From NCBI RefSeq assembly GCF_003236385.1, contig NZ_POUA01000005.1:1-57388 (forward strand): a DNA stretch of 57,388 nt, written 5' to 3'. Below the pieces are notes generated by a model. The model saw only the letters and a program-made list of their open reading frames with translations. It did no database searches and had not been told where the DNA came from. Source of the stretch: Spongiactinospora gelatinilytica (lineage in GTDB: Bacteria > Actinomycetota > Actinomycetes > Streptosporangiales > Streptosporangiaceae). The translations under genes and the position numbers were made by a program. Below, in pieces: positions 42,977-51,887 of the stretch (positions are counted from its first letter, which is position 1; every line of letters begins with the position of its first letter).

Positions 42977-43398
42977 AGGTCAACGGCGTGCCCGTCACGC
43001 CCCCCGACCCCGACGCCAGGCTGCTCGACTACCTGCGCGACGACCTCGGCCTGATCGGGGCCAAGGAGGGCTGCGGGATGGGGGAGTGCGGCAGTTGCAC
43101 GGTGCTCATGGACGGCGTGCCGGTCTGCTCCTGCCTGGTGCTGGTCTGCCAGGCCGAGGACGCCGACGTCACCACCGTGGAGGGGCTGCGGCGCACCGCC
43201 CTTCAGGAGGCGTTCGTCACCGGCCAGGCCGTGCAGTGCGGGTTCTGCATCGCCGGCATGGTCGTCTCGGCCTCCGCCCTGCTGGCCGAGCACCCCGACC
43301 CCACCGACGAGCAGATCCGCGCCGGGCTCGAGGGCAACCTGTGCCGCTGCACCGGCTACGGCGCGATCGTGCGCGCGGTGCGCGAGGCGGCCCGATGA
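42973..43398 (+). CDS. Molybdenum hydroxylase [2Fe-2S] subunit
   Basis: This 141-residue subunit has two iron-sulfur domains: a plant-type ferredoxin ([17 protein letters not shown] then CSC) and a C-terminal helical domain (QCGFCIAGM and [10 protein letters not shown]). It carries electrons from the molybdenum site to the FAD subunit. Its ATG at 42973 overlaps the large-subunit stop (ATGA), and its own stop overlaps the FAD-subunit start in the same way. All eight cysteine ligands are present. Confidence 0.95.
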   Translation: MKVNGVPVTPPDPDARLLDYLRDDLGLIGAKEGCGMGECGSCTVLMDGVPVCSCLVLVCQAEDADVTTVEGLRRTALQEAFVTGQAVQCGFCIAGMVVSASALLAEHPDPTDEQIRAGLEGNLCRCTGYGAIVRAVREAAR

Positions 43399-44240
43399 GC
43401 CCGCACCCGCGTACCGCGGCCGAGGTGGACCGGCTCGATCCGGCGCGCGCGCTGCTCGCCGGAGGCACCGACCTGCTGGTACGGCGGCGCGCCGGGCACC
43501 AGGGGGGCCCGCTCGCCGACGTCTCCCGGCTGCGCGACGCCCCCGCCCCGGTACGGCGTCTTTCCGATGGCTCGATCTGGCTGTCCGCGCTCGCCCCCCT
43601 CTCGGTCATCGACCGCGAACTGGGCGGGAAACTCCCCGGCCTGCGCGCGGCCATCGCCTGCTTCGCCTCCGGCCAGATCCGCAACCGCGCCACGCTCGGC
43701 GGAAACCTGGCCAACGCCTCCCCGGCCGCCGACGGCGTGCCACCGCTGGTGGTGGCCGGGGCCGTGCTGCGGCTGCGCGGGCCCGCGGGCCGCAGAGAGA
43801 TCCCGGTGACGGAGTTCGCGACCGGACCCGGCCGTACCCGGCTGGCCCCCGGCGAGTGGATCGAGAACATCGACGTGCCGCCGCAGCCCGCCCACGCGGG
43901 GTTCCGGAAGATCGCCGGGCGGCGGGCGCTCGCCATCTCCATCGTCAGCCTGGCCTGGACCTGGGACCGCGGCCCCGGCGGCGCGCTGACCGGCGTACGG
44001 CTGGCCGCCGGGGCGGTGGCCCCCGTGGTCGTCCGCTGCCCCGGCGCGGAGGCCGCGCTGGAAGGCCGCGCCCCCACGCCCGACGTGGTGGCCGCGGCGG
44101 TCGCGGCCCTCGGCCACGACATCAGCCCGATCAGCGACCTGCGCGCCTCCGCCGGATACCGGCGGGCCGCACTGGCCGGAGCGCTCACCGAAGCGCTCAC
44201 ACCGGCGCTCACCGAAGCGCCCGCAAGGAGGAACACGTGA
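43395..44240 (+). CDS. Molybdenum hydroxylase FAD-binding (CoxM-like) subunit
   Basis: 281 residues with the FAD loop [16 protein letters not shown] near 21-36, the second FAD contact [18 protein letters not shown], and the C-terminal CO-dehydrogenase flavoprotein domain ([19 protein letters not shown]). It passes electrons to an external acceptor. The tail [16 protein letters not shown] comes from a short in-frame DNA duplication near 44176-44222 and is probably neutral. The start ATG at 43395 and stop at 44240 each overlap the neighbouring gene by 4 bases. Confidence 0.93.
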   Translation: MSPHPRTAAEVDRLDPARALLAGGTDLLVRRRAGHQGGPLADVSRLRDAPAPVRRLSDGSIWLSALAPLSVIDRELGGKLPGLRAAIACFASGQIRNRATLGGNLANASPAADGVPPLVVAGAVLRLRGPAGRREIPVTEFATGPGRTRLAPGEWIENIDVPPQPAHAGFRKIAGRRALAISIVSLAWTWDRGPGGALTGVRLAAGAVAPVVVRCPGAEAALEGRAPTPDVVAAAVAALGHDISPISDLRASAGYRRAALAGALTEALTPALTEAPARRNT

Positions 44241-45187
44241 AGACCACAGCCACCGTACGGCTGGATCGCCCGATCACCGAGGCGGCCGAGCTGGCCCGCC
44301 GGGCCGAGGACCTCGGCTTCGACGGGGTCTGGGTGGCCGACCACTACTTTCACCGCGACGCGACGGGGGCGCTGGCGCTGATGGCGGCGGCCACCGAGCG
44401 GGTCACGCTCGGCACCGCCGTGGTCAGCCCGCTGCTGCGGCACCCGGCGCTGCTGGCCGGCGCAGCCGCCACGATCAACGAGATCAGCGACGGCCGGTTC
44501 GTGCTCGGCATCGGCGCGGGCGGGTACGAGTTCGCCGCCGAACTCGGCATCCCGCCGCGCCGCCCGCTCGGCCTGACCGCCGAGGCGGTGCGGATCGTGC
44601 GCGAGCTGCACACCGGCCGGGCCGACGTCACCGGCGAGACGTTCACCACCCGCGGCGAACTGCGGTTCACCCCCGTCCCCACCCCGGTCTACCTGGCCGG
44701 GCGCGGCCCCAAGATGCTCGCCCTGGCCGGCGAGATCGGCGACGGCGTGATCACGCACGGGCTGTCCGGGCGGCACATCGACTACGTCAAGGAGAAGCTG
44801 GGCGGCCCCGGCACCGCCGTCGTGCTGATGCTCGACGTCGAGGTGGACCGCGACCGGGCGCGTGCCCTGGACGCGCTGCGCCCGCGCTGCATGGCGATGG
44901 CCGGCGGCTCCTACGCCGACGAGCTGATCGAGGTGTACGGCCTGGACCCCGCCGAGATCGGCGCGCTGCGGGCGGCGCTGCGCTCGGGCGACCGGGCCGC
45001 CGCCGGGCGGCTGGTCACCGACCAGATGGTGGACGCCTTCGGCATCGCCGGGCCGCCAGAACTCCTCAGGGACCGGCTCGCGGAGTTCGCCGCCGCCGGG
45101 ATCGACGAGGTGATCCTTTCCGTCGGCGGGGGCGATCTGGACGCCTCCACCGGACATCTGACCGAGCTAGCGAAAGCGGTGTTGTGA
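44237..45187 (+). CDS. LLM-class (F420 or FMN) oxidoreductase
   Basis: 316 residues in the luciferase-like family: [54 protein letters not shown], then [26 protein letters not shown]. The last segment is typical of the F420-dependent (Mer-like) branch, though FMN cannot be excluded. The GTG at 44237 follows AAGGAGG by 5 bases and overlaps the preceding stop. Within the operon it would provide a second redox step on the imported compound, after or before the molybdenum hydroxylase. Confidence 0.9.
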   Translation: MKTTATVRLDRPITEAAELARRAEDLGFDGVWVADHYFHRDATGALALMAAATERVTLGTAVVSPLLRHPALLAGAAATINEISDGRFVLGIGAGGYEFAAELGIPPRRPLGLTAEAVRIVRELHTGRADVTGETFTTRGELRFTPVPTPVYLAGRGPKMLALAGEIGDGVITHGLSGRHIDYVKEKLGGPGTAVVLMLDVEVDRDRARALDALRPRCMAMAGGSYADELIEVYGLDPAEIGALRAALRSGDRAAAGRLVTDQMVDAFGIAGPPELLRDRLAEFAAAGIDEVILSVGGGDLDASTGHLTELAKAVL

Positions 45188-46305
45188 GAATGAGCCTTCC
45201 CGAGTCCGTCGTCGTCCTGGGATCCGGTGCGGGCGCGCTGTCGTGTTCGGTGGAACTGTCCCTGGCCGGGCTCAAGGTCACCCTGGCCGACCTGCCGCGC
45301 TTCGCCGACGGGGTGAACGCCGTCGGCGCCGCGGGCGAGATCCGGCTGCGCTGCCCCTGGCACGGTGAGACCGCCGCGCCGGTCGCCGCCACCGGCACCG
45401 ACCCGGCCGCCGCCATCGACGGCCAGGAGTTGATCGTCGTCTCGGTGCCCGCCTTCGGCCACCAGGCGTGGGCCGACCTGCTGGCCGCCGAGCTGAAGGA
45501 CGGGCAGTCGGTGCTGTGGGTGGGCGAGGGCGGCGGCGCGCTGACGCTGGCCGCGACGCTGCGCCGTACCGGACGGCGGCCCGCGGTGCACATCGCCGAG
45601 ACCAACAGCCTGCCCTACGGCGCGCGGGTCCGCGGCCCCGGCCTGATCACCGCCTCCCGCAAGTCCGGCGGCACCCTGGTCGCCGGCCTCCCCGCCGAGA
45701 ACAACCCGCTGGTCGCCATCGCCTGCAAGGTCTGGCCGTGGATGAGCCCCGCGGAGAACGTGTGGGAGACCACGCTGCTCAACTTCAACGCGATCGACCA
45801 CGTCCCGCCGATCATCTGCAACCTCGGCGCGATCGAGGGCCGGACCGGGTCGTTCCTGCTGTGGGGCGAGGGGGCCAGCCCGGCCGTCTCGCGCATGATC
45901 GAGCGGATCGACGCCGAACTGCTCGCCCTGCGCGGCGCGCTCGGCCTGACCAACACCGACGGCTACGCCGACTACCTGGTCGCCCAGGGGTTCGCGCCGC
46001 GCCGGGAACCGACGCTGCACGCCACCCTGCAGTCCTCCAGCTTCGCCGCCAGCACCTTCCCGTGCGGCCCCGACGCGCTCAAGAGCCGGTACCTGACCGA
46101 GGACGTGCCGTACGCCCTGGTCCTGATGGCCTCCATCGGCGACGAACTGGACATCCCCACCCCCACCATCGACAGCCTCATCCACCTGGCCTCGGTCGCC
46201 GCCGGCACCGACTTCCAGGCCGGCGGGCGCACCCTGGCCGACCTGGACCTCGCCGGCGCCGGCAGGGACGGGCTGCTGACCGCCGCCCGGGAGGGCCGGT
46301 GGTGA
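45184..46305 (+). CDS. NAD/NADP octopine/nopaline dehydrogenase-family protein
   Basis: The 373-residue protein has an N-terminal Rossmann domain (SVVVLGSGAGALSCSVELSLAGLKVTLAD, 29 residues from about 8), an NADP-type strand LIVVSVPAFGHQAWADLL and the C-terminal all-helical opine dehydrogenase domain (TTLLNFNAIDHVPPIICNLGAIE, then YADYLVAQGFAPR). Opine dehydrogenases join or split an amino acid and a keto acid at a secondary amine. In this operon it may break a C-N bond in an intermediate. Start is GTG 45184 (overlapping the previous stop) or ATG 45190. Confidence 0.88.
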   Translation: MRMSLPESVVVLGSGAGALSCSVELSLAGLKVTLADLPRFADGVNAVGAAGEIRLRCPWHGETAAPVAATGTDPAAAIDGQELIVVSVPAFGHQAWADLLAAELKDGQSVLWVGEGGGALTLAATLRRTGRRPAVHIAETNSLPYGARVRGPGLITASRKSGGTLVAGLPAENNPLVAIACKVWPWMSPAENVWETTLLNFNAIDHVPPIICNLGAIEGRTGSFLLWGEGASPAVSRMIERIDAELLALRGALGLTNTDGYADYLVAQGFAPRREPTLHATLQSSSFAASTFPCGPDALKSRYLTEDVPYALVLMASIGDELDIPTPTIDSLIHLASVAAGTDFQAGGRTLADLDLAGAGRDGLLTAAREGRW

Positions 46306-47609
46306 GCGACCTGCTGATCCGCGGCGGCACGCCGGTCACCGGCTACGCCGACCCCGCCCCGGCCGACCTGCTGGTCAGGGACGGACGGCTGGCCGACGGC
46401 CCGCCGCTCCCCGGCGCCGAGACCCTGGACGCCACCGGGCTGCTGGTACTGCCCGGCCTGGTCAACACGCACGACCACCTGCGGTCGCTGCTGCCGATGA
46501 CCCGCCGCGCCGACACCAGCGGCCTGGCACAGATGATCGAGGCGGGGAAGCTGGCCGGGGCCGCGGCGACCCCGGAGGACTACCGGGCGCTCACCGCGCT
46601 CGCGGCGGCCCGGATGGTGCTGTCCGGCGTGACCACGGCGGTGGACCACGTCTACCCGCTGCACCGCCCCGGCATGCTCGCCGCCGTCGCGGCCGGGCAC
46701 GCCGACGTCGGGCTGCGCGCGCACCTGGCGTACGGGCTGACCGAGGACTACGAGGAGCAGATCCGGCTGGCCGTGGCCGCGGCCGACGACGAGGTACCCG
46801 CCGGCCGCCTGTACCTGGCGCCGGTCTCGCTGCGCCAGACCTCGGCCGACGGCTACCGGGCCGCCGCCCGCGCGGCCGAGCGCACCGGCCTGCGCCTTTA
46901 CACCCACATCGCCGAGACGCGCGAGGAGGTGGACAAGTGCCTGGCCGAGCACGGGGTGCGGCCGGTGGAACTGCTGCACCAGGCGGGGTTCCTGCGCCCG
47001 GGCACCGTCCTGGTGCACTGCGTCCACCTGTCGGAGCGTGAGATCGGGCTGCTCGCCGACAACGAGGTGGCGGTCGCCTACTGCCCGTCCAACCACCTGC
47101 GCCTGGCCAAGGGGTTCGCCCCCGTGGTCGCGCTGCGGGAGGCGGGCGTACGCGTCGGGCTGGGCGTCGACGGCATGGACGACCTGTTCACCGAGATGCG
47201 CCAGGCCGTCTACGCGCAGGGACAGGCCGCGGGCCGGCCCGGCGTGCTCGGTTCGGACGCGGCGCTGCGGATGGCGACCGGCGAGGGCACGGCCGCCATC
47301 GGCGAGCCGGACGCCGGGCGGCTGCGCGCAGGCGAACGCGCCGACCTGATCACGCTGCGCCCGGGGACGTCCATGCGCCCGCTGGCCGACCCGGTGCAGT
47401 CATGCGTCCACCGCGCCCACGGGCAGCACGTGTCCGACGTGCTGGTGGACGGCGAGTTCGTGGTGAGGGACGGCCGGCTCACCAGAGCCGGCGAAACCGA
47501 GCTGGCCGACCGCGCGTGGCGGGTCACGCGCGACCTGGCCGGCCGGACCGGTCGCGAGCACGCGGCCGACTGGCAGTGGGGCCCGGCGGCCCCACAGGAA
47601 ATGCCTTAA
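46302..47609 (+). CDS. ATZ/TRZ-type amidohydrolase
   Basis: 435 residues of the metal-dependent amidohydrolase superfamily. The N-terminal LIRGGTPVTGY strand and LLVLPGLVNTHDHLRS (His-x-His metal site near 61-63) are followed by LYTHIAETREEVDKCL, VLVHCVHLSEREI and VGLGVDGMDDLFTEMRQAV (catalytic Asp). These resemble deaminases and chlorohydrolases acting on ring C-N or C-X bonds (guanine deaminase, AtzA, TrzN). A hydrolytic deamination of a ring produced by the molybdenum hydroxylase is a reasonable inference. The GTG at 46302 overlaps the upstream stop by 4 bases. Confidence 0.92.
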   Translation: MSDLLIRGGTPVTGYADPAPADLLVRDGRLADGPPLPGAETLDATGLLVLPGLVNTHDHLRSLLPMTRRADTSGLAQMIEAGKLAGAAATPEDYRALTALAAARMVLSGVTTAVDHVYPLHRPGMLAAVAAGHADVGLRAHLAYGLTEDYEEQIRLAVAAADDEVPAGRLYLAPVSLRQTSADGYRAAARAAERTGLRLYTHIAETREEVDKCLAEHGVRPVELLHQAGFLRPGTVLVHCVHLSEREIGLLADNEVAVAYCPSNHLRLAKGFAPVVALREAGVRVGLGVDGMDDLFTEMRQAVYAQGQAAGRPGVLGSDAALRMATGEGTAAIGEPDAGRLRAGERADLITLRPGTSMRPLADPVQSCVHRAHGQHVSDVLVDGEFVVRDGRLTRAGETELADRAWRVTRDLAGRTGREHAADWQWGPAAPQEMP

Positions 47610-47626
47610 CAGGAAAGGCGACAGCC

Positions 47627-48922
47627 ATGAGTCAAACCCCCAACATGCGGATGAGCCGCCGCGGGCTGCTCCGCGCCACCGGCGGCATCGCCGCCACGGC
47701 CGTGCTGGCCGCGTGTGGCAACGGCGGCGGCACGGGCGGCGGTTCCGGCGGCGGCGCGAAGGGCACGCTGACGCTGTGGGCCTCCACCGCGTTCGCGGGC
47801 GACGCCAAGGCGGCGCTGCGGACCGCCGCGCAGGAGTACGGCGGCAAGCAGGGGCTCACCATCAACGTCGAGGGCTTCCCGGCCAACGACCTGGCCAAGA
47901 AGATCACCACGGCGCTGGCCGGCGGCGGCGGTCCCGACATCGTCGTGGCCGACGTCTCCTCGATCCCGCAGTTCGCGGCCTCCAAGATGCTGGTGGACGT
48001 GACCGCCCGGTTCAAGGCGGCCCAGGGGGAGTTCTTCGCGGGCAACGTGGCCGCGGCCAGCTTCAAGGACGCGGTCTACGCCGTGCCGTACGACACCTCC
48101 AACGTGGCGCTGCTGTGGAACAAGAAGCTGTTCCAGCAGGCCGGCATCCAAAGCCCGCCCGGCACCTGGGATGAGCTGCTGGCCTCGGCCAAGGAGCTGA
48201 CCGGCGGCGGGCGGCACGGGTACATGCTGGGCGCGCAGGGTTATGGATCGTTCCTGTTCTGGCCGTGGCTGTGGCAGAACGGCGGGCGCATCCTGGACGA
48301 CGCCGGGACCAAGGCGCTCTTCAACGCCCCCGAGGGGCTTGAGGCGTGGAACTTCTACGCCGGCCTGCACCTGACCCACGGCGTGGTCCCGCCGACCTTC
48401 CTCGGCGTCACCCAGGCCTGGGACCAGTACATCCAGCCCTTCCTCACCGAGAAGGTGGCGATGCTGGCCATCGGCGACTGGGGGCTCGCGCCCATCGCCA
48501 AGGGCAACCCCGGCCTGGAGTACGGCGTGGCCTCGCTGCCCAAGGGCAAGGAGAGCGCCACCGTCCTCGGCGGCAACGCGATCGGCATCACCAGCGCCTG
48601 CAAGAACGTGGACGCGGCCTGGGGGTTCGTGTCCTGGCTGACCTCGGCCGGCCAGGAGAAGGTGCTGCGGGACGGCTACCAGCGGATCCCGGCGCGCACC
48701 GACGTCGGCAACGGCTCGATGGCCGGTCTGGACGAGGCCCATCAGATCTTCATCCAGCAGGCCGCCTCGGCCCGGCCACGCCCGGCGGTGACCGCGTGGG
48801 GCGACATCGAGTGGCAGGTGATGGCCAACGCCTGGGACTCGGTCATCCAGAAGAAGAAGTCACCGCGACAGGCGCTCAACGAAGCCGCGACGGCCGCCAC
48901 CCAGGCACTGTCGCGGGGATAG
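47627..48922 (+). CDS. ABC importer substrate-binding lipoprotein (sugar type, Tat signal)
   Basis: The 431-residue extracellular binding protein has a twin-arginine signal followed by a lipobox (SRRGLLRATGG ... VLAACGNGGG, lipidated Cys near 28) and a Gly/Ser linker. The mature part has family-1 solute-binding features: GTLTLWASTAFAGDAK, PDIVVADVSSIPQFA, YAVPYDTSNVALLWNKKLFQQAGI, WDELLASAKELTGGG and AWGFVSWLTSAGQEKVL. It captures the substrate outside the membrane for the two permeases that follow. The ATG at 47627 has AGGAAAGG 9 bases upstream; this is the first gene in the operon with its own clear spacing from the one before (17 bases). Confidence 0.95.
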   Translation: MSQTPNMRMSRRGLLRATGGIAATAVLAACGNGGGTGGGSGGGAKGTLTLWASTAFAGDAKAALRTAAQEYGGKQGLTINVEGFPANDLAKKITTALAGGGGPDIVVADVSSIPQFAASKMLVDVTARFKAAQGEFFAGNVAAASFKDAVYAVPYDTSNVALLWNKKLFQQAGIQSPPGTWDELLASAKELTGGGRHGYMLGAQGYGSFLFWPWLWQNGGRILDDAGTKALFNAPEGLEAWNFYAGLHLTHGVVPPTFLGVTQAWDQYIQPFLTEKVAMLAIGDWGLAPIAKGNPGLEYGVASLPKGKESATVLGGNAIGITSACKNVDAAWGFVSWLTSAGQEKVLRDGYQRIPARTDVGNGSMAGLDEAHQIFIQQAASARPRPAVTAWGDIEWQVMANAWDSVIQKKKSPRQALNEAATAATQALSRG

Positions 48923-48931
48923 AGGCCCTTG

Positions 48932-49870
48932 ATGGCAACGACTCACCTCAAGGAGTCGGCGGCGGCCCCGGCCTCCCGCGTCGCGTCCGCCCCGCGGCGG
49001 CCGCGGGGGGGCCGGCGGCCGTGGGCCTACCTGGCTCCCGCCGTGCTCCTGCTGGGCGGCGTACTCGGCTATCCGGTGCTCGACGGGCTGTGGACCAGCT
49101 TCAACCACAGCATCCTGACCCAGCCGGGCGCCGACCGGTTCACCGGGCTGTCCAACTACGCGGCCGTGCTGACCGACCCGGTGCTGCTGACCGCGGCCTG
49201 GCACACGGTGCTCTGGGGCGTGGCCAACCTGGTGCTCCAGTTGGTGCTCGGGTTCGCGCTCGCCATGCTCATGCACCAGAAGCTCGCCGGGCGGGCGTTC
49301 TTCCGCAGCGTGGTGATCATCCCATGGATCGTTCCGTCCGTGGTGGTGGCGCTGGTCTGGCGATTCCTGCTCGACCCGACCTCCGGGCCGCTGAACCAGC
49401 TCCTGCTGAACCTCGGCCTGATCGACCAGTCGCCGCAGTGGCTGGCGGACGAGTCCACCGCGATGCCGGTGCTCATCCTGCTCAGCACCTGGAAATGGAC
49501 GCCGCTGGTGGCGGTCATCCTGCTGGCCGGGCTGCAGACCATCCCCAAGGAACTGCACGAGGCGGCGATGCTGGACGGCGCGGGCGCCCCGCAGCGGCTG
49601 CGGTACGTCATCATCCCGGGCATCCGCACATCGATCGCGCTGGCCGGCCTGCTGACCGTGGGCTACTCGGTCAACAACTTCAACGGCATCTGGATGTTCA
49701 CCAGGGGCGGACCGGCCGGGGCCACCGAGACCCTGACCACGCTCGCCTACCAGTACGCGTTCACGCAGTTCGACTTCGGGCGGGCGGCCGCGGTGGCGAT
49801 GATCCTGTTCGCCTTCCTGTTCCTGCTGAGCACTGTCTACTTCTATCTGGTCGAGGGGCGGAAGCGATGA
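48932..49870 (+). CDS. ABC sugar-type permease, first subunit (MalF-like)
   Basis: 312 residues with about six membrane helices, starting with AYLAPAVLLLGGVLGYPVLDGLWTSF, and the permease loop EAAMLDGAGAPQRLRYVIIPGI that contacts the ATPase. A long Arg/Pro/Ala-rich cytoplasmic N-terminus of about 30 residues precedes helix one. Start is ATG 48932, 9 bases after the binding-protein stop; an overlapping TTG at 48929 is less likely. No ATP-binding subunit is encoded in the operon, so a shared MsiK-type ATPase elsewhere must energise it. Confidence 0.94.
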   Translation: MATTHLKESAAAPASRVASAPRRPRGGRRPWAYLAPAVLLLGGVLGYPVLDGLWTSFNHSILTQPGADRFTGLSNYAAVLTDPVLLTAAWHTVLWGVANLVLQLVLGFALAMLMHQKLAGRAFFRSVVIIPWIVPSVVVALVWRFLLDPTSGPLNQLLLNLGLIDQSPQWLADESTAMPVLILLSTWKWTPLVAVILLAGLQTIPKELHEAAMLDGAGAPQRLRYVIIPGIRTSIALAGLLTVGYSVNNFNGIWMFTRGGPAGATETLTTLAYQYAFTQFDFGRAAAVAMILFAFLFLLSTVYFYLVEGRKR

Positions 49871-50688
49871 GGGCCTTGGGCAGGCCGCTGGTGTACGCCG
49901 GCGCGCTGGTGGCCGTGGTGCTGTTCGCGGGGCCGTTCGTGTTCATGGTGCTGTCCAGCTTCAAACAGCCGCAGGAGCTGAACGGGGTCGTCAACGGGTT
50001 CCTGCCGCAGTCGCTCTACACCGGCAACTACGAGAACCTGTTCGCCACCGGGAACTTCGCGCTCTACTTCGTCAACAGCGCCGTGGTCGCGCTGCTCACC
50101 ACGGTGCTCGCCCTGGTCGTGGCGATCCTGGCCGGGTACGCGCTGGCCCGCTTCCCCTTCACCGGGCGCAGGCTGCTGCTGCTCGCGGTGGTGGCCATGC
50201 AGATGTTCCCCGCGGTGCTGATGGCGATCCCGCTGTACAAGATCCTGCGCAACCTAGGCATGCTGGACGCGCGCAGCGGGCTGATCCTGGTCTACGTCAC
50301 CTTCGCGCTGCCGTTCTGCATCTGGATGATGCGCAACTACTTCGCCACCGTCCCCAAGGAGATCGAGGAGGCCGCGCTCATCGACGGGTGCGGGCACTTC
50401 CGGGCGCTGTGGCGGGTACTCCTGCCGCCCGCGCTGCCCGGGGTCACCGCGGCCGGCGCGTTCAGCATGATCCTGGCCTGGGACGAGTTCCTGTACGCCA
50501 ACACCTTCGTCAACAGCGACGAGAAGCGCACGCTGTCGGTCGGCCTGGACTCCCTGGTCGGCCAGTACACCACCGACTGGGGCCAGCTCCTGGCGGGCGG
50601 CGTGCTGATGACCCTGCCGGTGGTGCTGATCTTCGCGTTCCTGCAGCGCTACCTCACCCAGATCGCGGGCGGCGGGGTGAAGGGGTGA
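49867..50688 (+). CDS. ABC sugar-type permease, second subunit (MalG-like)
   Basis: 273 residues, about six membrane helices, beginning RPLVYAGALVAVVLFAGPFVFMVLSSFK. It has the conserved cytoplasmic loop EEAALIDGCGHFRALWRVLLPPALPG that docks the ATPase, and a C-terminal ending of the MalG type (FLQRYLTQIAGGGVKG). It forms the membrane channel with the preceding permease. The ATG at 49867 overlaps the previous stop by 4 bases, and its own stop overlaps the next start. Confidence 0.95.
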   Translation: MRALGRPLVYAGALVAVVLFAGPFVFMVLSSFKQPQELNGVVNGFLPQSLYTGNYENLFATGNFALYFVNSAVVALLTTVLALVVAILAGYALARFPFTGRRLLLLAVVAMQMFPAVLMAIPLYKILRNLGMLDARSGLILVYVTFALPFCIWMMRNYFATVPKEIEEAALIDGCGHFRALWRVLLPPALPGVTAAGAFSMILAWDEFLYANTFVNSDEKRTLSVGLDSLVGQYTTDWGQLLAGGVLMTLPVVLIFAFLQRYLTQIAGGGVKG

Positions 50689-51887
50689 CGCTGCTGCGCG
50701 GCGCGCTGCTGCCCGGCGGGGAGACCGCGGACGTACGGCTGGCGGACGGCCTGGTCGAAGAGGTCGGCGACCTCACCCCGCGCCCGGGGGAGGCGGCCGG
50801 CGACCTTGACGGATGGCTGCTGCTCGGCGCGTTCGCCGAGCCGCACGTCCACCTGGACAAGGCGTTCACCGCGGACCGGGCGGCCAACGCCACGGGCGAT
50901 CTCGCCGGGGCGATGCTGGGCTACGCGGGCGTGGCCGCCGCGCCCGACCCCGCCGGCATCCGCGGCCGGGCGCGGACGGCGCTGCGGCTGTTCCTGGCCG
51001 CCGGGACCACCGCCGTGCGCTGCCAGACGGGCTGCGGGCCGCTTTCCGGGGTGAGCGCGGTGCGGGCGATGGCCGCGCTGCGCGAGGAGGTCGCCACCGT
51101 CATCGACCTGCAGATCGTGGCGCACGCCGCCGTACCGCCGGGCGGGCCGTCCGCGCACCGCGAACTGCTGCGCGCGGCCGTGGCCGAGGGCGCCGACCTG
51201 ATCGGCGGCAACCCGTTCAGCGAGGACGACCCGCGCGCCGCGCTGGAGACCTGCTTCGAGGTCGCCGCCGAGCTGGGGTGCGGGCTCGACCTGCACGTGG
51301 ACGAGAGCACCGACACCACAGGGCTGACCCTGCCGGACGTCGCCCGGCTGGCCGCCGCCCACCCCTTCCCGGTCACCGCGGCGCACTGCGTGGCGCTGGG
51401 CGCGCTGCCCGGGCCGGTGGCGCTGGAGGCGGCCGCCCAGACCGGCGCGGCCGGCGTCGGCGTGGTCACCCTGCCCGCGACCAACCTCTACCTACAGGGC
51501 CGAAAGGACGGCCGGCGCGGGCTGACCGCGATCGGCGCGCTGCGCGGGCACGGCGTCACCGTCGCCGCGGGCGCGGACAACGTCCAGGACCCGTTCAACC
51601 CGACCGGCCGCTGCGATCCGCTGGAGACCGCCTCGCTGCTGGTCACCGCGGGACACCAGGGGGTGCCGGAGGCCGCCGCCATGGTGGGCGCCGACGCCCG
51701 CGCGCTGCTCGGGCTGCCGCCCGCCGGTCCCGAGCCGGGCGCGGTGGCCGACCTGGTCGCGCTACGCGCGGGCTCGCTCGGCGACGCCGTGGCCCGCGCG
51801 CCCGCCGACCGTATCGTGTGGCGGCGCGGACGCGTGGTGGCCAGGACGATCGCCCGCACCGAGTTCGCCGCGGGCATCGACCTCTAG
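50685..51887 (+). CDS. Cytosine-deaminase-like amidohydrolase
   Basis: 400 residues of the amidohydrolase superfamily: LLLGAFAEPHVHLDKAFT (His-x-His near 52-54), LDLHVDESTDTTGLTLPDVARLAAAH, VTAAHCVALG, and VAAGADNVQDPFNPTGRCDPLETA, the last closely resembling the Asp-containing block of cytosine/isoguanine deaminases. It likely hydrolyses a C-N bond in a small ring or amide. It closes the operon: the GTG at 50685 overlaps the permease stop, and its stop overlaps the convergent membrane protein gene by 4 bases. A second amidohydrolase lies at 46302, implying two successive hydrolytic steps. Confidence 0.9.
   Translation: MTLLRGALLPGGETADVRLADGLVEEVGDLTPRPGEAAGDLDGWLLLGAFAEPHVHLDKAFTADRAANATGDLAGAMLGYAGVAAAPDPAGIRGRARTALRLFLAAGTTAVRCQTGCGPLSGVSAVRAMAALREEVATVIDLQIVAHAAVPPGGPSAHRELLRAAVAEGADLIGGNPFSEDDPRAALETCFEVAAELGCGLDLHVDESTDTTGLTLPDVARLAAAHPFPVTAAHCVALGALPGPVALEAAAQTGAAGVGVVTLPATNLYLQGRKDGRRGLTAIGALRGHGVTVAAGADNVQDPFNPTGRCDPLETASLLVTAGHQGVPEAAAMVGADARALLGLPPAGPEPGAVADLVALRAGSLGDAVARAPADRIVWRRGRVVARTIARTEFAAGIDL

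Noticed and set aside
44170-44226. Short tandem repeat (GCGCTCACCGAAGCG twice) as a regulatory or CRISPR-like element
   Set aside because: It is in frame at the end of the FAD subunit gene, has only two copies and looks like neutral slippage. No CRISPR array was seen in the window.
40784-44240. Carbon monoxide dehydrogenase (CoxLSM) as the identity of the molybdenum enzyme
   Set aside because: The large subunit has [14 protein letters not shown] rather than the CO dehydrogenase active-site loop with its special Cys.
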